Source: Siphonodentalium dalli | Taxonomy: Eukaryota > Mollusca > Scaphopoda > Gadilida > Siphonodentaliidae | Assembly: GCA_032622095.1 (NCBI GenBank) | Contig: CP136069.1 | Coordinates: 46,042,194 to 46,106,193, forward strand | DNA: 64,000 nucleotides | Reading direction: 5' to 3' | In this document: positions 23,581 to 34,613 of the stretch, piece by piece | Numbering within the stretch: the first letter of the stretch is position 1 | Layout of the letters: each line of letters begins with the position of its first letter | Notes under the pieces: generated by a model | Told to the model about the DNA's origin: nothing | Seen by the model: only the letters and a program-made list of their open reading frames with translations | Databases searched by the model: none | Translations under genes and position numbers: made by a program

Positions 23581-23640
23581 ATATGTTCAGATATAAGTTC
23601 AACACATATAACGTCTGTTGAACTTATTATCTGAACATAT
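23581..23640. repeat. hairpin related to the 68-bp array at 45.7-46.1 kb
   Basis: ATATGTTCAGATATAAGTTCAAC pairs with GTTGAACTTATTATCTGAACATAT. The TTATTATCTGAACA block and nearby ACTCATTGATGAGTATTTCC are the same modules that build the tandem units at 45729-46140. Confidence 0.6.
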
Positions 23641-24004
23641 CCCACCAATTACACATGTAATAGAAATCAATCTCGCGACAAACCAGATGCTTCCAGATGG
23701 AGTATATAATTGTTGTTGTCACTAGAATTCATGAAGCTAAAATGCATCTTTAACTAAACTAATCTACTAATTCCATCGATCGTGTACAACACGTTCATAC
23801 GACGTCCACGCCTCACATTCTCGCGAGATGTGGTAATAAATACTGTTTAAACTAGGTAGAAGGAGAACATTACTTTCTGCAGGTGACTTCATTTGACTAT
23901 TTAAGCAGACCGCACACTCTACGCCGATATCTGTCGTGTGGGATATTTGTCGCAGCACGAAAGCGCATTGGGCCATCCGAAACAAACCGCACCCCTAAAT
24001 ATAC

Positions 24005-24350
24005 AATTTTACAACTCGTTATAACGACGTCCAATTCATTATAACGACTTCCAACAACTCGTTATAACGACTTCCTACAACTCGTTATAACGACTTCCAA
24101 CAACTAGTTATAACGACTTGCAATTCTCGACAACGACTTCCAACAACTTTTAACAACGACTTGTAAGTCGTTATAACGGTTTCCGGCAACTCGTTATAAC
24201 GACCCTTCTAAGTCGTTATCTAACTACTTTCACAACTCGTTATAACGAGTTGTAGAAATAGAAACAAGTCGTATAACAACTTGTATAAACATTTGCAACT
24301 CGTTATAGGGAGCCGTTATAAGGAAATGGAAGTCGTTATAACGAGTTATC
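24005..24350. repeat. palindromic CGTTATAACG minisatellite
   Basis: About fifteen imperfect units of 20-22 bp of the type CAACTCGTTATAACGACTTC. The core CGTTATAACG is a perfect palindrome, and units occur in both orientations toward the end (AAGTCGTTATAACGAGTT). Confidence 0.8.
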
Positions 24351-25595
24351 GAAAGTCGTGAACGAAACAATATCAAATTCATCGAATCATATACAAAACA
24401 AAACACGTATTTTCAACGCTATATCGACGAATTTGTTCGGAAGTCTTATCGCGTATGTGCGTTTTGAGATACCTATATATCACCCCTATTATATCATTAA
24501 AAATGCCAGTATATATTTCCTTATCTCTAGATAGTGACGACTAGGTCCGTGCTTCTCGCCAACTTGGCATCGCGCCAACATTTACATTGAATCGGGCGGA
24601 TTAATACTATTTCGTCGAGCCACATATGACAACAACACCAGACAATGCAAAATGATTGCTTTGTTTGTTAAAGTTAAATTCTTGTCGCACTTGTTGCGCT
24701 AACGAAAATAGTCACAAAACAAAGAGGCAAATTGGGGGACTATTACCGTCGGCAGCTCGAGCGCACATACTGTTGTATACGGTTGTGAAGCGTCTCATGG
24801 GGTGTTTATACATTAGCCGGATAAGATCCTATTCGCTTTAGCCGATAAAGATAACAATAGAGTGTTTATACTTCGCCGGGTAAGAATTTCAGCTACCCGG
24901 ATATGCAGCTAATCGGTTTTCATTTTCTGGATTAAATTATTCAATACAAGTAACTTGTTGTCGTATATATTCTAATTCGCTATGCATTTAAGTTAGATCT
25001 TTATCTGGTGTCATGCCGTCATGGATGATTGCCTTTCAACAATTAACTCGAGCAATAGTGTGGTGTTAACACTGATTGACCAGTCCGCTTTTCGCTTGTG
25101 TATATGGGCCTTGATTATAAGCTATTAAATTAAATACTATCTGATGATGGTACACGTACTATGCATGTTCATGTACATGTATGATCATATATATGGAAGA
25201 AATGGGATGGCAAGTTTCAATAAATTCAAACGAAATGGACAATTAGTTCAATAATCTAAATCTGAGTGCGTCGTGGACATATATATACAGGGACGGGTCC
25301 AGGGGGCCTGATTTGGAGGCGTGAGACTGTTCATCTGTGGAATTTCCAACTGCACCAAATCTTAAACCTCACCAAACTCACAAGTTCGCGTAAATCCATT
25401 TATACACCCCCTTGGGCTTTAATCTAACTTTCCACTCACAGTAATCCTCAAGGCGGCACCGTATATTGAGCGATTTCCTTTAGAGCTGAAACTGTATCTA
25501 AACCTGGAAATTGCCCAAATCCTAACATGTGTAGTTGTCTGACGTCAAGCAACTTGAACCCCGATTTGATTCAGTTAAATTAGATAATACATGTT
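24351..25595. other. no gene recognised
   Basis: AT-rich with CCGG-containing short inverted pieces near 24820-24900. The open frame at 24656-24841 has no recognisable motif. Confidence 0.45.
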
Positions 25596-25599
25596 TGAC

Positions 25600-25995
25600 T
25601 GACCACGGGGGCAGGACCAAGACATAATATTATCGGACCGACCATGGTTATGGCCCGGTGTGAGAAAAATTTGAAATCAGAACCCTGAAAATTGCAAAAT
25701 CCTAGCATCCAGACTTGCCTTAAGATTTCCAATTGTTGGGACATTTTCCAAACTTGACTCACCTCTAAGGTTGGATCATTTCCAACTGATGGCCATTTCA
25801 GTCCAATAATTTGGTAAAAAAAATAAGCAAATGTTGGTCTAAAAAAATCACCACTAATAACTTGTTGGAAATCAAACCACGAGAACAATTTCAACATATT
25901 GTTGATGTCAAATGTCCAACTAATGTCTTGTCAGGTATGAAATTTCCAGCTTTTGAATATTTTGATTAAAGTTTGGATGAGACACCCCCCCCCCC
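25600..25995 (-). repeat. dispersed GGAAATTTCCAAC repeat, copy in inverse orientation
   Basis: The reverse complement (TTGAAATTGTTCT..GGTTTGATTT, TGGACTGAAATGGCCATCAG, TTGGAAAT..TCCAACCTTA) matches 29034-29520. It ends beside a C12 run at 25986-25997. Confidence 0.6.
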
Positions 25996-26693
25996 CATCG
26001 CCAGGACCCTGTATACATGGACATAGTGAACGCCCAAATAAAACGAAAAACATATTTTATTGTATAATGTGCAAACGGAAAATGTGTCACATTTGATTCG
26101 CGATGTTGAAACTTATATATATAATATAAAATATACAATCCAATCCGAATGATTAGACACCAATTTGTAGATATATGCGACGAAAAAAATCTCAAAACTG
26201 ACAATGGCCATGCTTTTGGTGCGACACTCACTTCACAGATTGTCTATGAACTTAAACAAACCTTTAACAATGTTGTTTAAATATCTATAAATTACCAATA
26301 GCAATACCTGAAAGTTTGAGTTGGATATTAATAATTTCGGCATTTCCATTTCTAAAATTTTTCACTTCACGGTACTGCCCAACCATACCTCTAGCAGGAA
26401 GTGGCTAGTTGTTTACAGGTGTACACCAATATCATATTTCAGTTTAGTGAGAACTAAAAGGAAAACTATTAACAAGTAAAGGAGACACATGATTATATGC
26501 GTATATTCGCCGGCGATGTGTAAACACTCTGCAGTAACCTTTGCCGGTTAACGGGTTCGCCGGTTAGATCGCTCACCGGCTATGTGTAAACGACACCTCA
26601 GTGAACAATGCAAATGTGTGCATTTTTAGGCTTCTGTTAAAGATTTTGATTTGTTAAAAAGGCTCTAGTTTTTGTCATGTGATATACACGATC

Positions 26694-26835
26694 TTCAACT
26701 CGTTATGTTGGGATATTAGATTTTATGAAACTCGTTTGATAAATTTTATTCACAACTCGTCTACGACTCATTGTGAATCAAACTGATCAAGCTCGTTTCA
26801 TAAAATCGTATATCCCAACATAACTCGTTGAAGAT
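26694..26835. repeat. imperfect palindrome, about 65-bp arms
   Basis: CTTCAACTCGTTATGTTGGGATAT...ATTTTATGAAAC faces GTTTCATAAAATCGTATATCCCAACATAAC...GAAG around a centre near 26763. Its right arm is the seed of the following minisatellite unit. Confidence 0.7.
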
Positions 26836-27841
26836 CCTCTATATATGTATATATAATGTATCCCAACATAACTCGCTGAAGATCCTCTATATATGTATAT
26901 ATAATGTATCCCAACATAACGAGTTGAAGATCCTCTATATATGTATATATAATGTATCCCAACATAACTCGTTGAAGATCCTCTATATATGTATATATAA
27001 TGTATCCCAACATAACTCGTTGAAGATCCTCTATATATGTATATATAATGTATCCAAACATAACTCGTTGAAGATCCTCTATATATGTATATATAATGTA
27101 TCCCAACATAACTCGTTGAAGATCCTCTATATATGTATATATAATGTATCCCAACATAACTCGTTGAAGATCCTCTATATATGTATATATATAATGTATC
27201 CCAACATAACGAGTTGAAGATCCTCTATATATGTATATATAATGTATCCCAACATAACTCGTTGAAGATCCTCTATATATGTATATATAATGTTGAGGTC
27301 CTCTATATATGTATATATAATTTTGAGGTCCTCTATATATGTATATATAATGTTGAGGTCCTCTATATATGTATATATAATGTTGAGGTCCTCTATATAT
27401 GTATATATAATGTTGAGATCCTCTATATATGTATATATAATGTCGAGATCCTCTATATATGTATATATAATGTTGAGATCCTCTATATATGTATATATAA
27501 TGTTGAGATCCTCTATATATGTATATATAATGTTGAGATCCTCTATATATGTATATATAATGTTGAGATCCTCTATATATGTATATATAATGTTGAGATC
27601 CTCTATATATGTATATATAATGTTAAAGATCCTCTATATATGTATATATAATGTTGAGATCCTCTATATATGTATATATAATGTTGAGATCCTCTATATA
27701 TGTATATATAATGTTGAGATCCTCTATATATGTATATATAATGTTGAGATCCTCTATATATGTATATATAATGTTGAGATCCTCTATATATGTATATATA
27801 ATGTTGAGACCCTCTATATATGTATATATAATGTTGAGGTT
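26812..27841. repeat. minisatellite switching from 48-bp to 30-bp units
   Basis: About ten units of 48 bp (TCCCAACATAACTCGTTGAA + GATCCTCTATATATGTATAT + ATAATGTA) run to 27290. Then about eighteen units of exactly 30 bp (TGTTGAGRTC + CTCTATATATGTATATATAA) run to 27841. The 30-bp unit is the 48-bp one minus an 18-bp piece. The 30-bp period (10 codons) makes long open frames (LYICIYNVE, SSIYVYIMLR) that are artefacts of the repeat. Confidence 0.92.
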
Positions 27842-27863
27842 CGAACTAGCCGTGTCCGTTTAA

Positions 27864-28236
27864 TCCTTTACCCAACAAACCGGCCAAAACCGGCCAAATA
27901 AAGCTTCAACAGCCTAAAATATCTTCGGTCTGTCTCAATAGAACCATACAAATATGGATATCATTGGAACCGGCTCATTGACCACATTGTGATGGTTACA
28001 GTTATGCCCTGTGCCAATGCATTCTCTTATATATGCGAGTCGCATATATAAGAGAATGCATTGGCCTAAAAACTTGGCCTTAACACTTTTTACCATTTTT
28101 TCTTACATTCTTTAACAATTTTATAATTTTTAATATGCTAAGCCAATGCATTCTCTTATATATGCGAGGCGACCTATGGTCGACTCGCATATATAAGAGA
28201 ATGCATTGGCACAGGGCCCTTCTGTTGGGTAAAGGG
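27864..28236 (+). mobile_element. 373-bp piggyBac-like MITE (CCCTTTACCCAACA TIR)
   Basis: Ends YCCTTTACCCAACA and TGTTGGGTAAAGGG, flanked by TTAA (27860-27863, 28237-28240). TTAA followed by CCCTTT is the classical end type of piggyBac-derived MITEs. It contains two AT hairpins with CCAATGCATTCTCTTATATATGCGAG arms (28014-28063, 28141-28210). The first 180 bp match 13643-13822. It inserted directly at the end of the minisatellite. Confidence 0.75.
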
Positions 28237-28240
28237 TTAA

Positions 28241-29030
28241 GCAACACTTTCAATAAGTTTTGCATTGGAAATGAACTCAGAGACCTGCTCGGCGATCATG
28301 CGCACTGAGCATTCTGATAATTGATTGGCTAACAGACACAGCACGCCCACTTTGTCTGCTGCGAAATCACTTCTTAAATATTTAAAAACAATATTGGAAA
28401 GAAGTGGCGACTTAATATATTGATTGATTAGGACAGATTAACGTTAGATATGTCGCTACATAGAAGTTTGGTCCACTATAGTAAAGACTGTCCAAGTAGC
28501 CAGTGCTGTGCATGTATATTGGTTATCGTATGTGTTATGAGTTTTCGGTCAGTTTATCCAAGAATTGTGCACCAGTTTTGTAGAATTTAGTTTGTATTCG
28601 AACGATTGGCGTTGGCATTTTGGGAAGGTGCATTATGTTTGTGAATCATGGCCGTTATGTGAAGACGTATTCGAAATATTGTACCCCGTTGTAAAGCATA
28701 TCAATAGAGATGTGTTTGTTAAATTGGCACGCTCGTTTTTAATTCTGATTTTATTTTTACTATTTACTGGTTTTCTTCACAACAAGACCCTGTGTTCCGA
28801 GTCTCTATATTTACAGGTGCACATGATCCCACGGTACTAAATATATGTGCCAAGTTTAAAAAAACTGACTGAAGATATATGGATAAAAGCTCGCAAAAAC
28901 TTATGCATCTGGAAAACATTTTCCAAGTCGAAAAAGGGGAATAACCACTACCACTACAATTTAGCTGACCCCACCTCAGTTACAATGCATTCAAACCAGG
29001 GACGTAGCGACAGGGGAGGGTTGGAACAGT
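28241..29030. other. no gene recognised
   Basis: A plus-strand open frame (28565-28840) has one hydrophobic stretch (SFLILILFLLFTGFL) but no other gene-like evidence. Confidence 0.4.
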
Positions 29031-29033
29031 TGG

Positions 29034-29525
29034 GAATTTCATACCTGACACAAAATTAGTTGGAAATCTCACACCTATTATTGGTTTGAAATTGTTCTTG
29101 TAGTTTGATTTTCCAATAATTTGTTAGCAGGATTTGTTGTTTCAGACCACTATTTGCATATATACATGTACCCACTTTTGTTCAAATATTATGACTGAAA
29201 TGGCCATCTGTTGGAAATTTCCAACTTTAGGGGGGGTTGTTAGGTTGGAATTTCCAACACTTGGAAAGCTTGTGTCCAGTTCTCTCCCCGTGGCCGGTCA
29301 AAAACCATTTGTTCCTACATTTAATAAAAGATGTGGACTGAAATGGTCATCAGTTGGAAATTTTCCAACCTAAGTGGGGTGTCAGGTTTGAAATTACCAG
29401 CACCAGGAAAGCTTGTGGCCATTATAGATGCTAGGATATTGCGACGTTTTTGTTCAGATTTCAAAATGTTCTCACACCATGTTCTCACACCGAGCCAAAC
29501 CCAATCCTTCCCCCGTGACCACAAG
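29034..29525 (+). repeat. dispersed GGAAATTTCCAAC repeat, two tandem units
   Basis: Two related units (from about 29034 and 29290) each carry TGTTCaaAT...GACTGAAATGGYCATC and (G)TTGGAAATTTTCCAAC. They match 25600-25995 in inverse orientation. Confidence 0.6.
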
Positions 29526-30395
29526 ATAACAACAGCCAAGTCGGTCAGTTCAGTCATGCAGACCCTGTAAGAGAGCAGTTGAGGCTTATTTCTTATAAAG
29601 TTGTCATTTCGAGGTGACCTAGTTATCTCATATTGTTGATATACACGTCCTCATTCAACCTTACAGTGCTATTTAAGTAATATATGTGGATGCCAACCAC
29701 ACCACCAGTTTCCGAATTAGAAAACGAGAAACGTTACATATAGGTAACGCATATCTTCTATGACGTATGCAAGTTGGAATGTACTTCCGAACAAATGTAG
29801 AATATTAGTATCCCGAACATACATACATGGGGCTAGTATATAAAAGTATATGATGTTCGGATAATTTAAACGAATCGAAGAGAAGCCACCATGTGTATAA
29901 AACATTCAAATACAAATACATTGTAAACTATTTTAATAATGAGTTGTGTTGGCTAATGAAAAACCGACTATACCAAAAATGGCTATCCATGCCATGTTGC
30001 AAACATCTGAGCAGCCAATAACAAGAAAACCATAATCAGAAATGGCAACGCCTTCAAGATCATATTATTAGCCATAAATATAAATTATAATATAAAATAT
30101 ATTGGTTACATGAACGCACCCACCGCCTCAGAATTCCGTTAAAATAACCAATCCTTCAAATTATTACAAAAAAACTACCGCTTACTTCTGCAGGTTTCTT
30201 ATTCACCACACCAAATTCGGATACAAAATCGGAGGCATTGTGTTCCCACAAGGGTGCATGTCCCAGCCATTGTTCATACCCAAATATCGAAAGCAATTAA
30301 CGCGGTCATAATAGTTACATGCTGCAACCATAAGACATCCAGCGAATACACACCCCACGAAAACCCGAAGTGTGTTGTCCTGCGAGAAATCTCAT
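29526..30395 (+). other. no gene; dispersed repeat at about 30020-30145
   Basis: 30020-30145 (AATCAGAAATGGCAACGCCT...ATATAAAATATATTGGTT...AGAATTCCGTTAAAATAAC) recurs at 60010-60140 in the same orientation. In part it recurs in the reverse orientation at 57075-57170. The remainder shows nothing recognisable. Confidence 0.5.
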
Positions 30396-30399
30396 CGCT

Positions 30400-31197
30400 A
30401 TAGCTCAATTTGACACGGCCAGATTAGCCTTCCTACAATATCCTAAAACAATAAAGCTTCTCAAATCATCGGCATAGTCAAAAGTACTTTCACGAGCTTG
30501 GATATCAACACTTTCTAATCGCTCCACAAAAACATCGTCAGACCTGTCATCGAATACTGTAACTCTCCATGGAGCCCACATCACAAACATAAAAGCATTG
30601 TGTTAGAGAAATACAAAGAAAAGCAACGAAACTAGTTTGTCAAATCAAAACTCTATTCTACCGAGACCGAATGATAAGACTCAATCTGATGTCTTTAATA
30701 TATCGAATATTTAGAGGAGATCTAATCGAGGTATATAAACTGTTGAATTGTCATTACAATGTCAATGCCTGTGCCCTATTAGAAAGACATTCACCAGGAA
30801 GACAAAGGGGACATACTAAAAAGCTACAGATGCCCATTGTTATCAAGGCCATGATAGGAAAATATTTCGTCACGCAGAGGGTGGTAAATAGATGGAACTC
30901 TCTGCCAGAATTTGCCGTTGAGGCTCCAACACTCGATCAATTCAAAATATACATAGACTCATTCTTCTATTATATAAAATACGAGTACGACGACAAGTAA
31001 TATGTTCAAGTGACTCACAAGTAAATATTAAATGACGATACATATATTTGTAAACAAGCATTGCAAATAATGGTATTGGGACGAACAGTCGCAAGACTTG
31101 TTCCGTATTATGCTGATGATGATGACGACGATGATGATGATGATGGTGATGATGATGATGATGATTAATAGAACAAACCACTATTATGATGATCGTG
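30400..31197 (+). mobile_element. CR1-like LINE, 3' end (thumb/C-terminus + tail)
   Basis: With a frameshift near 30640 the sequence reads VIEYCNSPWSPHHKHKSIVL and then, in the open frame 30671-31000, YRIFRGDLIEVYKLLN ... RVVNRWNSLPEFAVEAPTLD. This is the RGDLI.VYK and R.V.RWNSLP..VV.A.... signature that closes CR1-like RT proteins. A 3' UTR follows with a GAT microsatellite (31110-31166) and the tail ATAGAACAAACCACTATTAT. The tail (31027-31197) recurs almost identically at 32575-32732. The 5' part is lost. Confidence 0.75.
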
Positions 31198-32400
31198 TTT
31201 TGCTGCTGACATATCCCCAGAACGATTTCGGATTTTTTTTACACTCACGAGACAGTTTCCGCTCATAGTTCAGCTTCGCTTCTTTTATCATCCTGTTTGA
31301 ATTCTCTCTAGAAAGTTTATACTGGTTGTAAGTCTGTTCACCCCTCGCATTCCTGTATCTCTTGTAATCTTGCCTTTTTTGTCTGATTGCACTAAGAACA
31401 TCTTTTGTTGACCACTTGTTTTTCTGTTTCTTTATATTTTGTCGGGTGGATTTTGGTATATGTTCCTCCATAAGTTCCCCTAGTTTTTTTATAAATTTTT
31501 TCCCAGCCAGTGCATACATCCATAGTAGTAAGAATATCCCATGTTTCATATTGAATTGACCGTCGAATAGCATCGTAGTTCCCTTTGTTAAACAAGTAAC
31601 GATTCGTCTGTGATGATCACTCTGCTTCGAAAATACATGGATCCAATTTTAATTCTAGCGTATCGTGGTCGCTATGTCCAAGTGGGTTGCGGTGAATTAT
31701 CTCCTTAACGATATATTCATTGTTGGTTATGCAAAGGTCGAGTAAATTAGATTTTTGCCCTTGCCTGTGTCGCGTTGGCTTAGTTACTAGTTGTACTAGG
31801 AAAGCCCTTCGTAAACATTCCGGAAGTTTTCGACCGCTATCACCCGGAGAATGTCCAGTGCACCAATCAATTTCCGGCTCATTGAAGTCTCCGACAATTA
31901 GCAAATTTCTAGGGTTTTTCTTCTTTATTTTCTTGAACAGTGTCGCCATTTCTTTGTCATTTTCTTTCTCCGAACTAGGGCTCCTGTATATGCATCCAAC
32001 TAATACGGTATCCTGTCCTACTCGCCACTCACACCACACAGATTCTTGGAATTCAGATACATTTAATGCTTCACTTGATTGTGCCGATAAAGAAGCGTGA
32101 ATGTGTATAATAACGCCTCTTCTTGGATTTTTTTCCGATAAACATGTCATAGCCTTTTATTTGCATCTCGCTTGGATTTATTGTTGTTTTTGAGTTTTTT
32201 GGATAAACTTCGGTGACACATATAATACTAGGTTCAACATCATCGATAACAATATCCAGTTCGTCCCTTTTATTGACCAAATTATCAGCATTTGTGTATA
32301 AACAAACTGGTTTAGTGTTCCATTTTGCCAATTTATGCATATTCTTCTTACCGTTGTCCTGAGATGAAAGTCATTTCGATGATGTTCCATTTTTTGAGAA
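31198..32400 (-). mobile_element. CR1-like LINE, endonuclease part, 3'-truncated
   Basis: Minus-strand frames, broken by at least two shifts, read TNADNLVNKRDELDIVI, then TEVYPKN, and in the long frame 32150-31617 VGCIYRSPSS, NLLIVGDFNEPEIDW, NLLDLCITNNE and GHSDHDTLELKL. These are the apurinic-like endonuclease motifs of CR1-type LINEs, with the catalytic SDH intact. They are followed by the basic linker (KQKNKWSTKDVLSAIRQKRQ, KNPKSFWGYVSSKT). All of the reverse transcriptase is missing. The break abuts the tail of the oppositely oriented fragment at 31197. Losing the 3' half is not the usual LINE truncation. Confidence 0.8.
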
Positions 32401-32412
32401 TTTAACCACTTT

Positions 32413-32574
32413 GTCTTATTAGCCTACCAATCCGAAAGTTATACGTAAACACCGCGAAATAATAACTTTATTAGCCTATCAATCCGGAAGTTATACGTAA
32501 ACACCGCGAAATAATAACTTTATCAGCCTATCAATCCGGAAGTTATACGTAAACACCGCGAAATAATAACTTTA
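32413..32574 (+). repeat. 52-bp satellite, three copies
   Basis: AGCCTATCAATCCGGAAGTT + ATACGTAAACACCGCGAAAT + AATAACTTTATC repeated with a period of 52 (starts 32421, 32473, 32525). Two more copies lie at 33171-33264. Confidence 0.85.
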
Positions 32575-32732
32575 AATATTAAATGACGATACATATATTT
32601 GTAAACAAGCATTGCAAATAATGGTATTGGGACGAAAAGTCGCAAGACTTGTTCCGTATTATGCTGATGATGATGACGACGATGATGATGATGATGATTA
32701 ATAGAACAAACCACTATTATGATGATCGTGTC
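32575..32732 (+). mobile_element. CR1-like LINE tail, second copy
   Basis: Near-identical to 31027-31197 (ATTAAATGACGATACATATA ... ACTATTATGATGATCGTG), differing mainly in GAT repeat number and one A/C change. There is no coding sequence upstream; it directly follows the 52-bp satellite. Confidence 0.8.
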
Positions 32733-33170
32733 GTTATTTGTTTAAAACACATATCAATTGACATATAGGCACCCGTTCCCTAATTAAAATCAACATATTT
32801 CGACAATTTTAGTGGACGTCCGTTAATTCGGGGACGTCCGCAAATAGACGTCCGCAAATAGCGACCTACCGCGAATTGTCACAACAGGAAAAAACAATTA
32901 TCTATGTATAAAACGCCCAGAGAACCACAGCTTTTTTTAAATGTGTGCCACAGTAAACACCCGAGGGGCGTTAATAAAAATATTCAAATGATAAATTTGG
33001 TATATAGAAACCACCCAACTCAATCGGAAATCCCTCCCGATTGTGATTAATATTATCGCATACTGGTAATAAATAAACGGATTTAAAAAAAGATAATACC
33101 ACATATACATGATGTTGTTGAATGTTTCATATTGACACGTGCTCTTTATCAACTCGAACGGATTAACCAA

Positions 33171-33264
33171 ACATCGCGAAATAATAACTTTATCAGCCTA
33201 TCAATCCGGAAGTTTTACGTAAACACCGCGAAATAATAACTGTATCAGCCTATCAATCCGGACG
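33171..33264 (+). repeat. 52-bp satellite, further copies
   Basis: Partial unit plus one full and one part unit of the satellite at 32413-32574. Confidence 0.8.
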
Positions 33265-33469
33265 TTCAGTGCTGTTGAACCGAGACTTGTCCTTAAACTG
33301 TTGTCATTAACGATTAAGTTGTCAGGAAAAGGATAACACGTCCGGGAAATAACGTCACATCGTCAGGTGCACGGATTAGCACGTCGTATGCGCCGGAGAG
33401 TTATACCGTTGAGTTTATCAGAGCGCGTAGCAACTTAAATAGTAAGCCCCGATGCCACATGCACCTTAA

Positions 33470-34613
33470 CGAATGCCTTGCTGATATCACAGAAAAGGCA
33501 CCTAATTTCGTTGCCATTATCAAGAGAAGATAATATATAATGGTAAACGTCTGTTAACTGAAATACTGTGCTATCTTGCGGAGTGAATCCCGATTGAAGG
33601 TTTGTTAGAAGCATATTATCTCTTAAATATTCATTCATGTGAAGGTATATACACTTTTCGAAAATTTTGGACAGGCAACAGAGAAGAGAAACTTGGCGAT
33701 AATTACTTGGGTCGGTGGGGTCGTCTTTTTTTGTATATGGGACATATATTTGCCACTTTCCATTCAGGCGGGAAGAAAGATTTTTCAAGAAATTTCTTGA
33801 AAGCAAATTCTAGTGGACCAGCTAGGGAGGATGCACAAAGTTTCAATATTCTTGGACTAATTCCGTCAGGGCCACTGGCTTTTGCCGTTTGAACACTTTT
33901 CAGTGATTTATATATTTCTTCGCGTGTGATAACGAATGTATCTAGTCTTGATTGAGTCTTGTATTCAAATGGCGGTAATTCTACTCTGTCTTCGTTCGGG
34001 AGGGCAGAAATCGAGCAAAAGTATTTATTAAAAATCTCAGCTTTTGATTCATTGTTGGTTGTAATCGAATCCCCATTTTTTAATGCCGGTATGTTTTTTC
34101 TGTCAGGGCCCATGAGTCGATTCATAGTTTTCCACCAAAGTGAAGATTCTGTGAAGCAATTTCCCAGTACTGACTGTGTTTTATCGATTAGTCTCTGCTT
34201 GGCACTCTTTATGCAAGAGGTGACCTCGTTTCTTTTGGATTTATATCGGACCCAGGCATGATCGGGTTTCTTGCGCTTAGCGTTTGAATAAAGTCGCCTT
34301 CTTTGTCTAATTAGTCTGCGAATTTGGCAAGTCATCCAACTAGGTTCGTCTTGTCGTATGGAAGCTATTTTATTTGGTATGTATTTTGAGGCTAAGTGAT
34401 TTATTTTGTCTGTTAACGTACTCGCTATACGTGTATACTCTATCTCAGATAATTCTAAATTATAATTCAATTGTTGGATATCATTGTTCATTGCAGTAAA
34501 ATCAGCTGCATCATAGTTCCAAACTCTTCGCTTGATGACGCGATTCGATTTCACTACGTTTAGACTTAATTTCACTAATATTGGGCAGTGATATCGAACC
34601 AGGTCAGCAAAAA
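33470..34613 (-). pseudogene. LINE reverse transcriptase part, frameshifted and 3'-truncated
   Basis: This continues the ORF at 34604-35695 after a frameshift in an A-run near 34610. The frame reads LVRYHCPILVKL, where the usual SDHCP endonuclease motif has Tyr in place of the catalytic Asp. A basic linker follows, then ASGPDGISPRILK and PPEWKVANICPIYKK (RT blocks 1-2). A second shift in another A-run near 33740 leads to NYRQVSLLCCLSKIFEKCI and QSGFTPQDSTVFQL. The sequence breaks off after CDISKAF (catalytic block A), near 33470. The YxDD box, thumb and tail are absent. Both shifts are in homopolymers, so sequencing error is possible; the truncation and the D-to-Y change are not explained that way. 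Confidence 0.75.

Noticed and set aside
24005-24350. CRISPR-like array
   Set aside because: Units are short, degenerate and contiguous, with no unique spacers of constant length. The context is an animal genome.
26798-27901. Open frames encoding repeated LYICIYNV or SSIYVYIMLR peptides
   Set aside because: By-products of a 30-bp and 48-bp minisatellite whose unit length is a multiple of three. Present on both strands.
28565-28840. 91-codon open frame with a hydrophobic stretch
   Set aside because: Only one membrane-like segment, no signal or splice context, no recognisable motif.
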